Source: Cruorifilaria tuberocauda
Lineage: Eukaryota; Nematoda; Chromadorea; Rhabditida; Onchocercidae
Direction: 5' to 3'
DNA: 27,340 nucleotides
NCBI GenBank assembly: GCA_013365365.1
Contig: JABVXU010000664.1
Coordinates: 1-27,340, forward strand
The number at the start of each line of letters is the position of its first letter. The first letter of the stretch is position 1. Below the pieces are notes generated by a model. It ran no database searches, was not told the DNA's origin, and worked only from the letters and a program-made list of their open reading frames with translations. The position numbers and the translations under genes are program-made. Positions 1 to 11,603 of this stretch are shown in pieces.

Positions 1-3000
1 TATATTATTATCATTGTTAATATTTGTATATAAATGTATATAGAATAATGTTCAAATTATCACTGTTATATTTGATTATTCTGCATTTTCAATATTTCTA
101 GAATTTATTTCAGTCTTCATTCTGCAAATTTTTGAAATTATTTCATTTATTCTGATGTGAAACTGGAAAATTATAAAAATTAATGACAAAAAATTTCTTT
201 TTTGCTAAAATATGGAAGTAACAGCATTGTTCTAAACAGTTAACAGTTTCATCATATTCCATTTTTGTTTGATAAATTGTTAGTAAAATAAAGAATGCAA
301 GAAAGAAGAGATAAAGGATAGTTTTTTTTGCAATGAGTTAATACTTCAAGGATGTCAATGAAAAATTTAAGGAACTTTATTTTATTGCTTTTCTGTATAA
401 ATGGCAAATATATTAAAAAATGGATAGGTCTTTGGAATTTAAAAAATATTTAATCAAATTAAACTATCAGTAATTGAGGAATTAATATCTTTTTCTTAAT
501 CAAATTTCATACAGATTTTCATGAACGAAATTTTTGGTGAATTTTCTGAACGATTAATTTTAGAAAGTACCAAATGCCCTGTATTTCTTGCTTTCTGTCA
601 TTATTTCTTCTTTTAATTTATTCAGTTTTTTTCCAAATTCCATATCTCTAAATTTTATTGTGTCATGGACATGTCAAAAATGAATGTCTTACTGCAATAA
701 TACTGTTATAGATTAAGCTATTTTGAAATATTTATGAAATTTTAAGGGTTACATGTCATCGTGAAAAGTCATTATTCTTATTTGAATTTTTATGGAGTAA
801 TGTTCTTTTTAATATTTTAAAGTGAAACTTCTCATTTTAATTCTGTGAAAATAACTTTAAGTTATTTTTCCATAATCCCAACAATCCTCAGAAATGTCAA
901 AAACCGTTAGCGCTATTAATTTCAGTCAGATTTTTTCTTCTCTAACTCTATATCAATATCGATATATTTAAAGATCATAATTCAAAATCTTGATAATTGA
1001 ATTTATTTTCAAAATTCTTGTCCTTTAATTTCATAATGACACTGCTTGAAAATGTAATTGATATCATTTTTTAATTAAAAACTAACCTAATACTTTTTCC
1101 AATGCGGCTGCAGATACTCGCGTTTTCTCATAATATACAGAATGCTACTGAATCCTTCGTTTTAATTGATCTCAGTTTAATCTGTTTTTGGCATATTTTT
1201 TAATATTATTTATTACGTGCTCAAATCATTTTTTCACTTTAAAATCTATTGAAATAAAGTTATTTATGAATAAAAATTCATACTTTTGTCTTTCCAATGT
1301 GCAAAAGATATTTTGCAGATACTTCAATTATTTCCTTAGAGAAGATCGAATTATGAATAAATTAAGGAAAACTGGCTTGGTAATTTTGCGGTTGTCGATT
1401 CCTCATAATTTGCAATAATTGAAATTTTCAATTGTTCGCAATGAATTGAACTCAAAGAAAAGAAATAATACTATAGTTCCATTATTATTGCAATTGCAGT
1501 CAATTCATCAGTGTAAAATGATAAAGTAAAATGAAAATTTCAAATGAATAAAATCGGGTTCTATGAACTAACTATTTCAATTCATAAATATTTACTTGTT
1601 AAAAATAGTTTTAGTTCAATATCAAACATTTACAAAAACATTCTGTAGCGACATTTAAATTAGCTTTCAAAAAGTTTAAATGGTTCAATAACATACGATA
1701 AGCTGATTTGTGAGAAACTTGCAGTCTTAAGGGATAGTTGACAATTCAGGCGATAATTTTGTTGATAAACGAATTAAAAATTGGAATAGGAGGAGCTTGC
1801 AGTGTGATTTCTCTGTGAACTTAATTCTGAAAGCATCGATGATGTCGATCAATGCAGAATTCTTATTCTGCTTTTATTTTTGATATTAATTTAGTAATGG
1901 AATTCATGGGACGATTATGTTAAGTGTAACAATGGCCTTGGAAAATACGACGCGATTTAAGATCGTCAAACTCGGCAGCAGAGAACTTCTGTACCTCTAA
2001 TTCTCCTGATTCCATTTTTGTATTTTAATCGTTTGAAACAAGTAGAATTTTATTCTTAAAGTGGAATTTTGACTTGAACTTTAAGCTTTCGTTTCATGCG
2101 CAAATATTTAGAAATTATTATTTGAAGATCAATAAAACAACTCTTTATATGAGAACAAATATTTTTTCACTTGTTGTCTAAAAAAGGTGGGCAACTCAAT
2201 CAGATATTGAAATTCATAAGATAGCATGAAGAATTGGAACTGTCAAAGAAATGAGCGTATAAATCCTGGAAATTGATAAAATGCTTACTGAGAGGGAAAG
2301 TTTATGATCACAGATAAAATTGTTTTGCTTGAATGAGAGAAGAAGATATCTGTGATTATCTTGGTGCTCTGTTCAAAAATACTAATAAATTTAATAGTAG
2401 TAGCAACTTACAAATATATTTGATAATTCGTCAGATGTAAAAACAAATAGCTTTTAATCAAACAAACATCGTTTTAACTAATTCTGTTGATTTAATACCA
2501 AGTAAACACAGTTTAATGCTTACTGTGTAATAATAAATTATGTACTTAGTAATACATCATTTCAATTGTGTATGACTTATTATGACTGGTTATTTTATGT
2601 TGTAATTGAATATACTGTTTTATAGCGCAAAATGAAAAACTTTCTGTTTAGTCATTTTGAATAAAATATAATACTGCAATTCAAATTTAGAGATAGTATA
2701 TGTTTACATTGTTTTATTTACAACAGTTTAGACTACTCAGAAGATGAACATAAATATAAATGGATCTCAAATTGAACTTTCTCAATTATGGTTGAAATAA
2801 TTAACTATGATTGAAGATTGAAAGTTACTAATTCTTCTTGCGAAGATTATGTTTTCATCTATTCCTTGTATTTCGATTATTTTGTGTTTTTCAAAAGGAA
2901 AATATCAGATACAATTTGGAGCTGTAGAGAATGGGAAATTAAATAAATTCATATAATATTGGTCTGTCGTAGCATAAATATATTGTGAAGAATTTTTTAA

Positions 3001-4692
3001 CTAAAAAAACATGTAAATGCATATTCGCCTAAAAAACTTCTAAATTTGGTGACATGTGCTATAGGCTTATGGACCTTCAGATAACTTTCGAATTAAAAAT
3101 TCAGCTTGAGCATGGGAAAAAAGATAAACGCTTTGTGACAATGAATTTCTTTATTCAAAAATGTATACCAATGTGATAAGCTAAGTTAGCTATCATAATA
3201 AAATCAATAATTCCAAAACTAAAACAAATAACAGAAAATGAATAAGAAACTTTCTCGAGCTATCTCCCGGGTTTCCCCAAACGGCATTGCAATAAAAAAA
3301 ATTCGATTTTTCATGGGAAAAGAAAAGATCGATGCTCATTTCTCAGTTTTCCTTTTGTATTCTGTTTGATTCACTCGTACATTCGTTACGTTAATATCAC
3401 CAAAATTCTCTCCATTTACCATTATTTAATTGCAAAATTGTGATCTCTTTTATTGATTAATGAATTGTTTCTTTAACAAATAATATGTAAAATTTATGGC
3501 TTTAAATGTACTCTTGAAAAGTTAAATTATTAAATTTGCAAATCTCTCTCATTACCGAACGATAACAGATAACTTATGTGAAACTGCCATCTCAGTGTAA
3601 CAATTCAAAATATGGAGGATAAATTTAGTGGCAAGTGAAACTTTTCTTCTCACTTGTCATATATTGCAATTAAGCTAACAAATGAGGAGATCAGAGATCA
3701 CTGTTGAAGTAAAATGGAAATGTGTCATCTGTATTATTCCTTGAAATGCAAGTGGACAAATAGTTGGTCAGTTAATCACATTCACATGTATACATCTGTT
3801 CAGTGACCTATCTAATTGCAATAATGGATGGACCTGATGCAGCGGGTATCAGCAAGATATTCTTTCATTTGTCTAACTCTCATCAGAATTATCCTGCGGG
3901 ACAAATAAATTGAAAATTTTCAGTGATCAATCACTTTCGATCGTTGTTTCCTGCCAAATGAAAAGATAAACAAATATCAGTCGTTAATTTTGTTGAAATT
4001 CAACTTTCTTGCAATACTTGCGCTTGCTATTTCTCAGTTATTTGAAAATCGTTAAATATCACTTCAACCCATATTCATAGCTATTGTTTATAAACAAAAT
4101 CTTTGTCGACAATAATTCATGCTTTTCTACAAGCAATCTTAACTGTTTTCCGTATAGAAATTGAATACGTCTATTCTTTTGTGAGTGATACAGAGAAGAA
4201 TAGTGAAATCAGTTGATTTCAGGAAATGTGGGAACAATCATGTAAACCGGATTTTTCAATATTTTCCTTATTTTTGCCTGTTTAAAGTTGTTGTTATTCC
4301 ATTTCAATGCCTCTATTAATTTCGCAATAAGTACCATTCAGTGTCTTGAGGCTTACAGTCTTGTCTCCAAGTTCTGGCTACTCTATCTATTTTTGTCATC
4401 GAAAGATTCTACTTATCATTCTATCACTACTGATTATAGCCAACTATTTAAATTTAAATTTTGCAAAACTTTAGAAACTTATTCGCATTTAAAATTGAAA
4501 TTATAATTTGTTGTTTCTATAAGAGGGTAGAAGATATTGTGTAGATATTAGATAGGACGTTTCGGAGGGAGAGAGAAGAGAAAGAAATGATCCATCCATT
4601 TCATTAAATGTTGATGTCAAATTGGCTTCTAAACAACATGGAGGAGATAGATCTCTCTACATTCATTGATAATCGTGATAAGAAACCAAGGG

Positions 4693-4717
4693 ATAATAAT
4701 TCCCAGAGAATTATTAT
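4693..4717. repeat. Perfect 10-bp inverted repeat, 5-nt loop
   Basis: ATAATAATTC (4693-4702) is followed by the loop CCAGA (4703-4707) and the exact reverse complement GAATTATTAT (4708-4717). It could form a hairpin or be a palindromic protein site. Such palindromes also arise by chance in AT-rich DNA, so no function is assigned. Confidence 0.6.
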
Positions 4718-7700
4718 TTACTCCTGGTCAATTTATATATTGACTTCAGTTTCACTAATTAACGGGATAGCATTAAGTGATAAAATGTTTAGTGCTTTTT
4801 TCAGTTCAATGTTTACCGTTTTAAATTTGCTTCTGATGTGTTTGTCTCATTTCTATTAATAACTGAGTGATTTCATTTTCTCCTCTACAAATTGTTTCAA
4901 TAACATATAATGCGAGATAGATTATCTCCCAGTTGTTTTTCATTCTAACTTTCTCTTATCCTAAAAACTATTTTTTCCTATATTTGCATGAGAATTAGAA
5001 ATAGAATTTGAAGAAATATAATTATAAAATGGTTTCGAATTTTCGACTAACGTTTATAAATGAAGCATTTCTTTATGTTAATGCATGATTGGCACAAAAA
5101 ATCGTATTATTTTTATACAATGACGAGTCAAAAATCAGGCAGGGAGAATTGAAGTCATAATTTGCAAAAATCATTTAGGACTAAAAATTCAACCTGAGGC
5201 GAGAGGAATTTACTTGTTTGTTAACTACTGAAATCCTCTTTTCCAAAGTTATAGCTGGAATTATCATCATTATGACAGTCTGGCATGAAGGTTTCATATA
5301 TAGAATAGCGATAATCGTTCATCAGATGCATCTAATTTTAAACACAGCTAATTAATTTAAGGGAAGGGTTGAGCAGTTTCGTAAGATTATTTTCAAATCT
5401 CATGGTTAGTTCATGTTATGTCGTAGACAAATCGTAATAACTTTAATTCACTCATATATAAATCGATAAAATGATATGTTAATCTTCCATATATTAAAAT
5501 TGTGAATAGTCAAATTATTTTTTGAAAATAATAGAATGGTTATGTGAAATTATCCGTTGTATGTCTAATTCCATTCATACTTTAGATGGTTCAAAAATGA
5601 AACGAGTTTCAAAAAAATATTAATTGTTGAATATCTTCTTGAAAAATATTTAAAATTAGGATGCAAGATATTTTATCGAAAGTTGCATTGTTTACTGATT
5701 GATTATTATAACAGGAACACAGTGTTTACATGATCTTTTCCTCGTTTAATTCATTTCGGTGATTAATGTAAGATGAATGCCATCAATTTTATTTCACCTG
5801 GTAAAATAGTGCATGAAAGTTAAATACTTAACTTTCTGAATTTTTCGCGTTTGAAATAAAATTTGACTCATTACAACAGTGTGGAGATGAGCAACACAAA
5901 AGTATTCTGATCTTTATGAATATGTCACCTTACACATCCTGCTGTTGTTTTTATAAAAACGATAAGAATATGGAATTTTTAATTAAATCATGTATATTTT
6001 GATGTAAATAATTAATACATACATTTCTTTTCAATTATAAAATATATGAGAATTTACCTAAAATTTTTGAAAATAATTTTCTTTCATAATTTTTAAGTGA
6101 TGCTTCAAATTACTTACCTGTTTATTTCTTAAATGAAAATCGATTAGTCCTCGGCACATTCTCTAAAATTTCAACGTTTCCATAAAAAATGTTGCTTCCT
6201 CACCTTTCTCTTGCATGCTAAAGTGTGAAATCCTTTCATGGATAGTAATGCGAGAAGTTTGTTTATTACGAACAGCTTGTTAGAAAAAATAAGAAGTGAT
6301 AGGATTATGGCATAAATTCATTGAAAATATTATTTTAAATTGTTATGAATGGTAGCGATTCAAATATAATTTCTTTAGTTATTTTTCTACATTTCACATA
6401 TCAAATTACGTTTCCTTCTTCTGATTAATTTTTCACTCATTGAAATTTGATATAAAATCAGTTTCCGAAAAAATACGTTCATATGTTTCATTTTTATTTT
6501 TGCCTTTTAGTGTACTTCTTTTTATTCTTTGAAGTGAAAATTACTCCAGTATATTTTAAATTTTAATAAATCTCCAACTCATTACAGCATTTTTTTGATT
6601 CAAGAGAAAATTTCGGTTCAAGCCTTTTTTTCCTGAAATTTATTTTTAATTTCAAAATCTTTATGAAATTCTCTGTGCTTGCATATTACAGAACATTATT
6701 AACCATAGAAGATAAATGCTAACTGAATAATATCAACTTGCGCTACCGCTCAGTATCTAATTTACCACTTTCATCCTCTCTCTCCTAGAAATTTTGATCG
6801 AATTTGAATTAAAAATGACTCACAGGGAGTGATATTGCTATCTTGCAGGAGATATAAATATTAAATTCTACCTAAATTCTTATGGTAATGATAACAGTTG
6901 AAAAGAGAAAATGAAAGCGCTGTTGTTGTCCATTTAGATTCCATATCAGTTCATTCACTTTTTATCATTTTTTATCTGAACCTAGATTCTGTTAAATATA
7001 TGTAATCTATTTTTTTTATTTCTAAAGGAAAGTTTTTGGCTGGGAAAAAGAAAACAAAGCATCGATTGTGGATAGATAAGTAACAGTCATAATTTTGATA
7101 ATCCTTTTCGTTAGCACTCAATAAATTTTTTATAAGAGGAAGCCGATTCCCGGAAGTTTTTCATTAGCTTCAAAATGTTTATTATCTATTCGCTTAAGCA
7201 AAACGGAATTCTCCTTTGGTCATATCAGGACTAGTGCTTTCATATAACATAACATATCATTATTCATTTCCCAGATATATTATTTTCATCTTTCAAATTT
7301 CTCTCTTTATAGTAAGTACATTATTTGATTTGATGAGTGCAACTACGATTTTTTATTTATTTCTAAATTTCTCAATTTTCATGACTAATATCCTTCATTT
7401 CATTCATGCCATTTCCAATTTATCAGATTTCATATTCCGGAGATTATTCCAGAATTGTCAAAAACGTGTCTTCCTCGTGCATCCACTTAAGTCATAATTT
7501 GAAATGATTTTTCCCGTCGGGTACGTCATTGCTTCTTGAAGAATTGTCTCATATTTCGGTATTTGCATTTCTTTGTTTGAACACTTTTTCTTTTTAATTT
7601 CAGCTTTGTTATAAAGCTCAGTGGAAATCATTTCATTTTTTGTTTGATTATTTTTGTAGTGCAAGCAAAAAGAGGAAAGGAACCATAAAACTGACTGAAT

Positions 7701-7790
7701 GGAATAGCAAAGTTATATCAATTAAATGAAAAGTGATTCATTCTTGAATTCTTTTCACGATGTTGTTTATATAATATTTGCAAAAAAATT

Positions 7791-7796
7791 TTTCAG
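7791..7796 (+). promoter_or_regulatory. Likely spliced-leader trans-splice acceptor of the secreted-protein gene
   Basis: TTTCAG preceded by a T-run sits directly against the ATG at 7797. No upstream exon is needed to open the frame, so this is best read as a trans-splice acceptor that would join the nematode spliced leader straight to the start codon. It also supports the choice of start. Confidence 0.6.
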
Positions 7797-10317
7797 ATGA
7801 TTTTAGTGACGGCATTTTTTATTGCAATCGGTTTAAACGTGGTTCAGCTACAGGTTTGTTATAATCTGGCCTTTTTTTGAGAGTCATCACGTTAACAGAG
7901 GAGTCATCATGTTAACAAAACAATTTGGAAATGAATAATAGCTTTCATTATTTGATAAAATAGATTTTGATAACCGCATTAATTCATATCAAATATAACT
8001 GAATACTAGTTAACCAATATTTAAAGAATTAAAAATTTAAATAAATCATTTTAGTAGACTTTTTAAATGTTTTTACTATCCGGATCAGTCAAACGAGATT
8101 AATAAGTGGTGGTGTTGTCGCGCTTTACTTGAAAACTTTATTAAAAAAATAATTATTTCAGTATGTTAATGATCAAGTCTTTAAAGGATCTTATTTCGAA
8201 AAATTTTACAAGTCCCGTTTGAATGACAGAGTTCAACATAATTTGTGGAAAAATTTGTGGAAAAAATAGATTTTGGTAATACAAATGAAGTTCAGTTTCA
8301 TTTTAATTTAAGAAGCATTGTAGAATCCGGCATGTGAGCAACTCATTGAATGTTATGCAAAGTCTCGAGAAAAAACTGAGATGTGCCTATCGCATACCGA
8401 AAAGCGGGAATGCCGGAACGAATCATTACAGTCAGAACTCAGAGAACTAATTGACCAGGTATGTCTTTTGTCAATCATCTTTTTTTAAGAAAACGATATT
8501 TCTGATTATGCCTTAAGCACCATAATTACGATAAGTATGAGTAAGAATTTTAAATTTAAATTTAAACTAAAACAAAGCTCTAACACCAATGACGTAAGTC
8601 ATTGAAATATAAAATATTAATACATATTTCATTTCAAATTCATGCTGAAAAGGAAATGGAAAATGTTGAAAAAGAGGTGATATTTATTTGGATTTAGGTT
8701 CGTGAAGAATTATCAAGATAAACTGCATTTATTTAAGGAATTTTTTGAATTATTCGACCTCTGAACCGTTTGGAAATTCAGTTTAACTCCTCTCTTTAAA
8801 GTAGTTATTTCTTCATGAATATACGCAGTTACTGAGCAGTTAGGTGTCAAGAAATCCTAGTAAACAAATTAATCTTAACTTCCAAAAAATCCTCATAAAT
8901 CAATCGTAAATGCCAAGGAATTCTTTGTCATTAAATTATCCTTCTTAAAATTAATCGCAAAGTGGATTGTTTTGCAGCAGATATCGCTTCACGAAAATTG
9001 TTTACACGAAAAATTGCCCACTGCGACGACAATTGGAAATGCAAAAAAGGTATTGCGAGATAATTTTTTTAATTGTCGTGAATTAATATCGTATCAGTGC
9101 TTCAAGGTTACAATGAACTTTGACATAAACCATAAATTATTGAAATGAAAAAGATTGAAGAAATTAAAGTATCTTTAAGCGTCTCGAAGCGATGAAGTCT
9201 GACTTTTATCGAGAATTAACTAATTCCAGGGTAGTTAATTGCTTCCATAACAGATAGATATTATCGTTACTGGACGTTCCCAGAAATGAATTAGCCGGAA
9301 TGCTAACTATTTGGAAAAGAAGTTAAAAATCAAACTTTGTTGAGTTATGTAATAATAACTCGTTATATTTGCATTATTCTTGGCATTTTTGTATTCTGTT
9401 TGTCGAATTCAAACTTTAATTACAAGAAATTTTTAATGTAAATTTTTTTAGTGAGTAACACTTCATGTGTGTATTTCTCAAACATTCCACAAGAGACCTT
9501 AATAAATGAGATGTCATAGTTCGATGGCTAGAAGCACAGTAATAATTAGAGAAGATATCAGATTAGTCGCAATGACAAATTAGGCCTGTTCTCGAGATGC
9601 AGTAATTCAGAAAGCTGCAACTGTCATCACAGAACAGAAAATCTATCGAGCAGTCAGTAATTACTGAAGAGATAATATGTTTACTAGGTAAAGTAATATG
9701 ACAGGAACCGCTGTTTCAGAGGTGAGCATAAATCTTTTTCTATAGAATAATTTTAAAAGCAGCAGAGTAATCACGACAGAAAAATTCGAAATTCAAAATC
9801 GTTAAAAAAACATACATTTGCAGAATGCCAAATGTAATGCAGTATTGGAAAGAAATCCATTCAGAAAGAACAAATTTGGAACCAGTGAGAAGGATAGAAG
9901 TAAGAGGAAGAATCGACGGTCGGCTCAAAAAAACAAAAAGTATAATGCACAACAGAGGTTATGCTTTCGTGAAGCACGCAAACTGAAAACCTATTGTGGA
10001 CAGCTCTCGAGATGCTGCACCATCAGTAAACTGTTAGTTATTCTGAAGCCAATGCTAAGTAGAATTCGCTATATGTAATTATGTGACAACAATGTATAAG
10101 ATTAAAATTGTTAAACTGTTGTAGATGTAAAACAAATACATTGATTGATACTAAAATTGCCGCAAAAAGAATGGAAATCAAAGAATCGGATGAGCAATGC
10201 CGCTTGGAACATTATGGTAATGTGAAAGTGAGAAATGACAAGAGTGATAAACGTGGAATACATCATCGTGGTGGTGGACAGCGCAGGAAATCCAAGAATC
10301 AAAATCCTGATGTATAA
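7797..10317 (+). CDS. Secreted cysteine-rich basic protein, unrecognised (5 exons)
   Basis: Exons 7797-7853, 8324-8458, 8978-9049, 9824-10074 and 10125-10317 join in phase to 235 aa. Residues 1-18 are a hydrophobic signal peptide (MILVTAFFIAIGLN...), so the product should enter the secretory pathway. Twelve cysteines follow at 23, 29, 40, 49, 72, 92, 135, 146, 152, 153, 173 and 197. Residues about 98-128 are strongly Lys/Arg-rich, and the C-terminus is again basic with a short Gly run and ends NPDV. The even cysteine count suggests disulphides, and the basic stretches could bind glycans, nucleic acid or be cleaved at dibasic sites; this is inference. I do not recognise the family; a distant link to nematode cysteine-rich secreted or chondroitin-proteoglycan-like domains is possible but unproven. 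Exons 1-3 have clear splice sites. The junction of exons 4 and 5 (a 50-nt intron) is the weakest part; an alternative donor at 10025 would alter the C-terminal third. Confidence 0.66.
7881..7917 (+). repeat. 20-nt tandem duplication in intron 1
   Basis: GAGTCATCACGTTAACA (7881-7897) and GAGTCATCATGTTAACA (7901-7917) differ at one base and repeat with a 20-nt period. The first copy is also flanked by GAGAG-like bases. It lies inside intron 1 of the secreted-protein gene. The core TGACTC/GAGTCA resembles an AP-1-type binding site, but no function is shown. Confidence 0.75.
8240..8263 (+). repeat. 12-nt tandem duplication
   Basis: AATTTGTGGAAA occurs twice back to back within intron 1 of the secreted-protein gene. 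It is probably a replication-slippage product. Confidence 0.7.
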
Positions 10318-10371
10318 GTCCTTACTTGTGTTTGGTTATTATCTTAAAATGTGATGATGGTACTTTCATCA

Positions 10372-10377
10372 AATAAA
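10372..10377 (+). terminator. Polyadenylation signal AATAAA
   Basis: A canonical AATAAA lies 55 nt after the stop of the secreted-protein gene, in an A-rich setting. This gives a compact 3' UTR and supports the modelled stop at 10317. Confidence 0.6.
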
Positions 10378-11589
10378 AAAATGATGTTATGTCTTCAAGT
10401 GATAATTTTTTCGATTATATCATGAAATTTCAACTTCGAAGTTTGCTCAAGAAATTTCATTACGTGATTTTAAAATTGAGTTAAATGAATGATTTGCACA
10501 TGTATTTTATTTTTGACTAGTATTTCCTAATCCCATTACCATTATCACTTGAAAATTTGGTGAAATTTGAGAATCCTCGAAATAAAATTTATCAAAATCA
10601 TAAATGTCTATCAAATTAGCTCATCAAATTTCTTTTCATAAGTATCAAATACAATTGCATATAAAAACTCAAATTTCATTAAGAAATTACTTTAATGTTG
10701 ATTGCCGAAACTTTTCAAAATCCTGTCTTTTAGAAATCGTCGCTGTTATATACTCCCACTCCTGATTGTTACTTTTTGCATTGTGATATATACAATGTTT
10801 AATTGTTTTTAAATGCAGTTGCTTTACTAATGTACTTTGTAATGTATAGCGATCTCTCACACTGTATCCATGATTAGCAGACAAAATATTTCATAATACT
10901 CATCTACTCAACAAATTATTTTAGTGATTCAATTTTGTAGAACATCGCCTGACATCAAATCTGAGACAATAAAAATAATAATGACCGGTTTTACCCGAGA
11001 AGTGGAAACTAATATGCTTAAAAATTGGTAAAAGAATCAATTAGTGTGAATCAGAATAGTAAACTTCCTGTAAAAACTCGAATTCTTAAATTAACAATAT
11101 TATAGAAAAAAAAATTATAACAAATGATATTCGTTCTTGAGTAACCGCATAAAATAGATGTATTAAATAAGGAACATAGCAGCTGAAGTAGTTGAAGAAT
11201 GAAGTATTTCAAATTCGGGTAACCAATAGTATTTCCAAATTTATTTTCAATTTGTTGCCACTACACTATTTATTTAAGATTACTATTATTACAGTGTTAC
11301 GGCATATATAACTATCCAAACTCCTTTTATTAATGACAAAAGTTTTACCACTAATTATCTTTAAATATTCTCTCAAGAAATTCAGTTAAGACCAACTAGT
11401 CACCGAATTAACCGATGTACTGGAAGGCGAAACATCTCAAGAAATTTGAACCGAAGCATTAGCATAGTGACGAACCATTGTAGTGTATCGAAACTGGTTT
11501 GATGATTTATTCAGTTATTGCTGTTCGGGAAGACGGGTGCGTTAATGTTTATTTACGGTTATTTAAGTTGGGAGAAGTTGAACTTGTGT
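10378..11589. other. Intergenic region upstream of pbs-5
   Basis: AT-rich DNA between the secreted-protein gene and pbs-5. No TATA element or other promoter can be assigned with confidence, as is usual for nematode trans-spliced genes. One minus-strand open frame (10687-10884) has a protein-like composition but starts at TTG and has no clear partner exons; it is listed under findings rather than as a gene. Confidence 0.5.
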
Positions 11590-11590
11590 T

Positions 11591-11597
11591 TCTGCAG
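11591..11597 (+). promoter_or_regulatory. Likely spliced-leader acceptor of pbs-5
   Basis: TCTGCAG after a T-rich stretch lies six bases before the ATG at 11604. It marks the likely trans-splice point and favours 11604 as the start over an in-frame ATG further upstream at 11502. Confidence 0.55.
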
Positions 11598-11603
11598 GTA
11601 CCA

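Larger units (their letters stand above)
1..7796. other. Long AT-rich gene-poor stretch
   Basis: I see no supportable gene, tRNA or known repeat family here. Open frames near 1188-1418, 4288-4506, 4608-4859 and 7216-7497 are short, AT-driven, rich in F/I/L/S/N/K, and lack paired splice signals or recognisable motifs; at least the last begins at a non-ATG codon. A slightly GC-richer patch lies at about 1900-1985, a purine-rich tract at about 4567-4587, and a perfect inverted repeat at 4693-4717. The stretch may be intergenic DNA carrying distal control elements or part of a long intron; the sequence alone does not decide. Confidence 0.6.

Noticed and set aside
4608..4859. 83-codon frame with two hydrophobic stretches
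   Set aside because: It has an ATG start but no recognisable domain, no acceptor before it and AT-driven composition; it is not strong enough to call.
7216..7497. 93-codon hydrophobic frame
   Set aside because: It begins at TTG, is dominated by F/I/L/S as expected from T-rich DNA, and has no splice partners or motif.
9481..9540. GTTCGA-type motif as a possible tRNA T-loop
   Set aside because: No matching acceptor stem, anticodon arm or A box is found around it.
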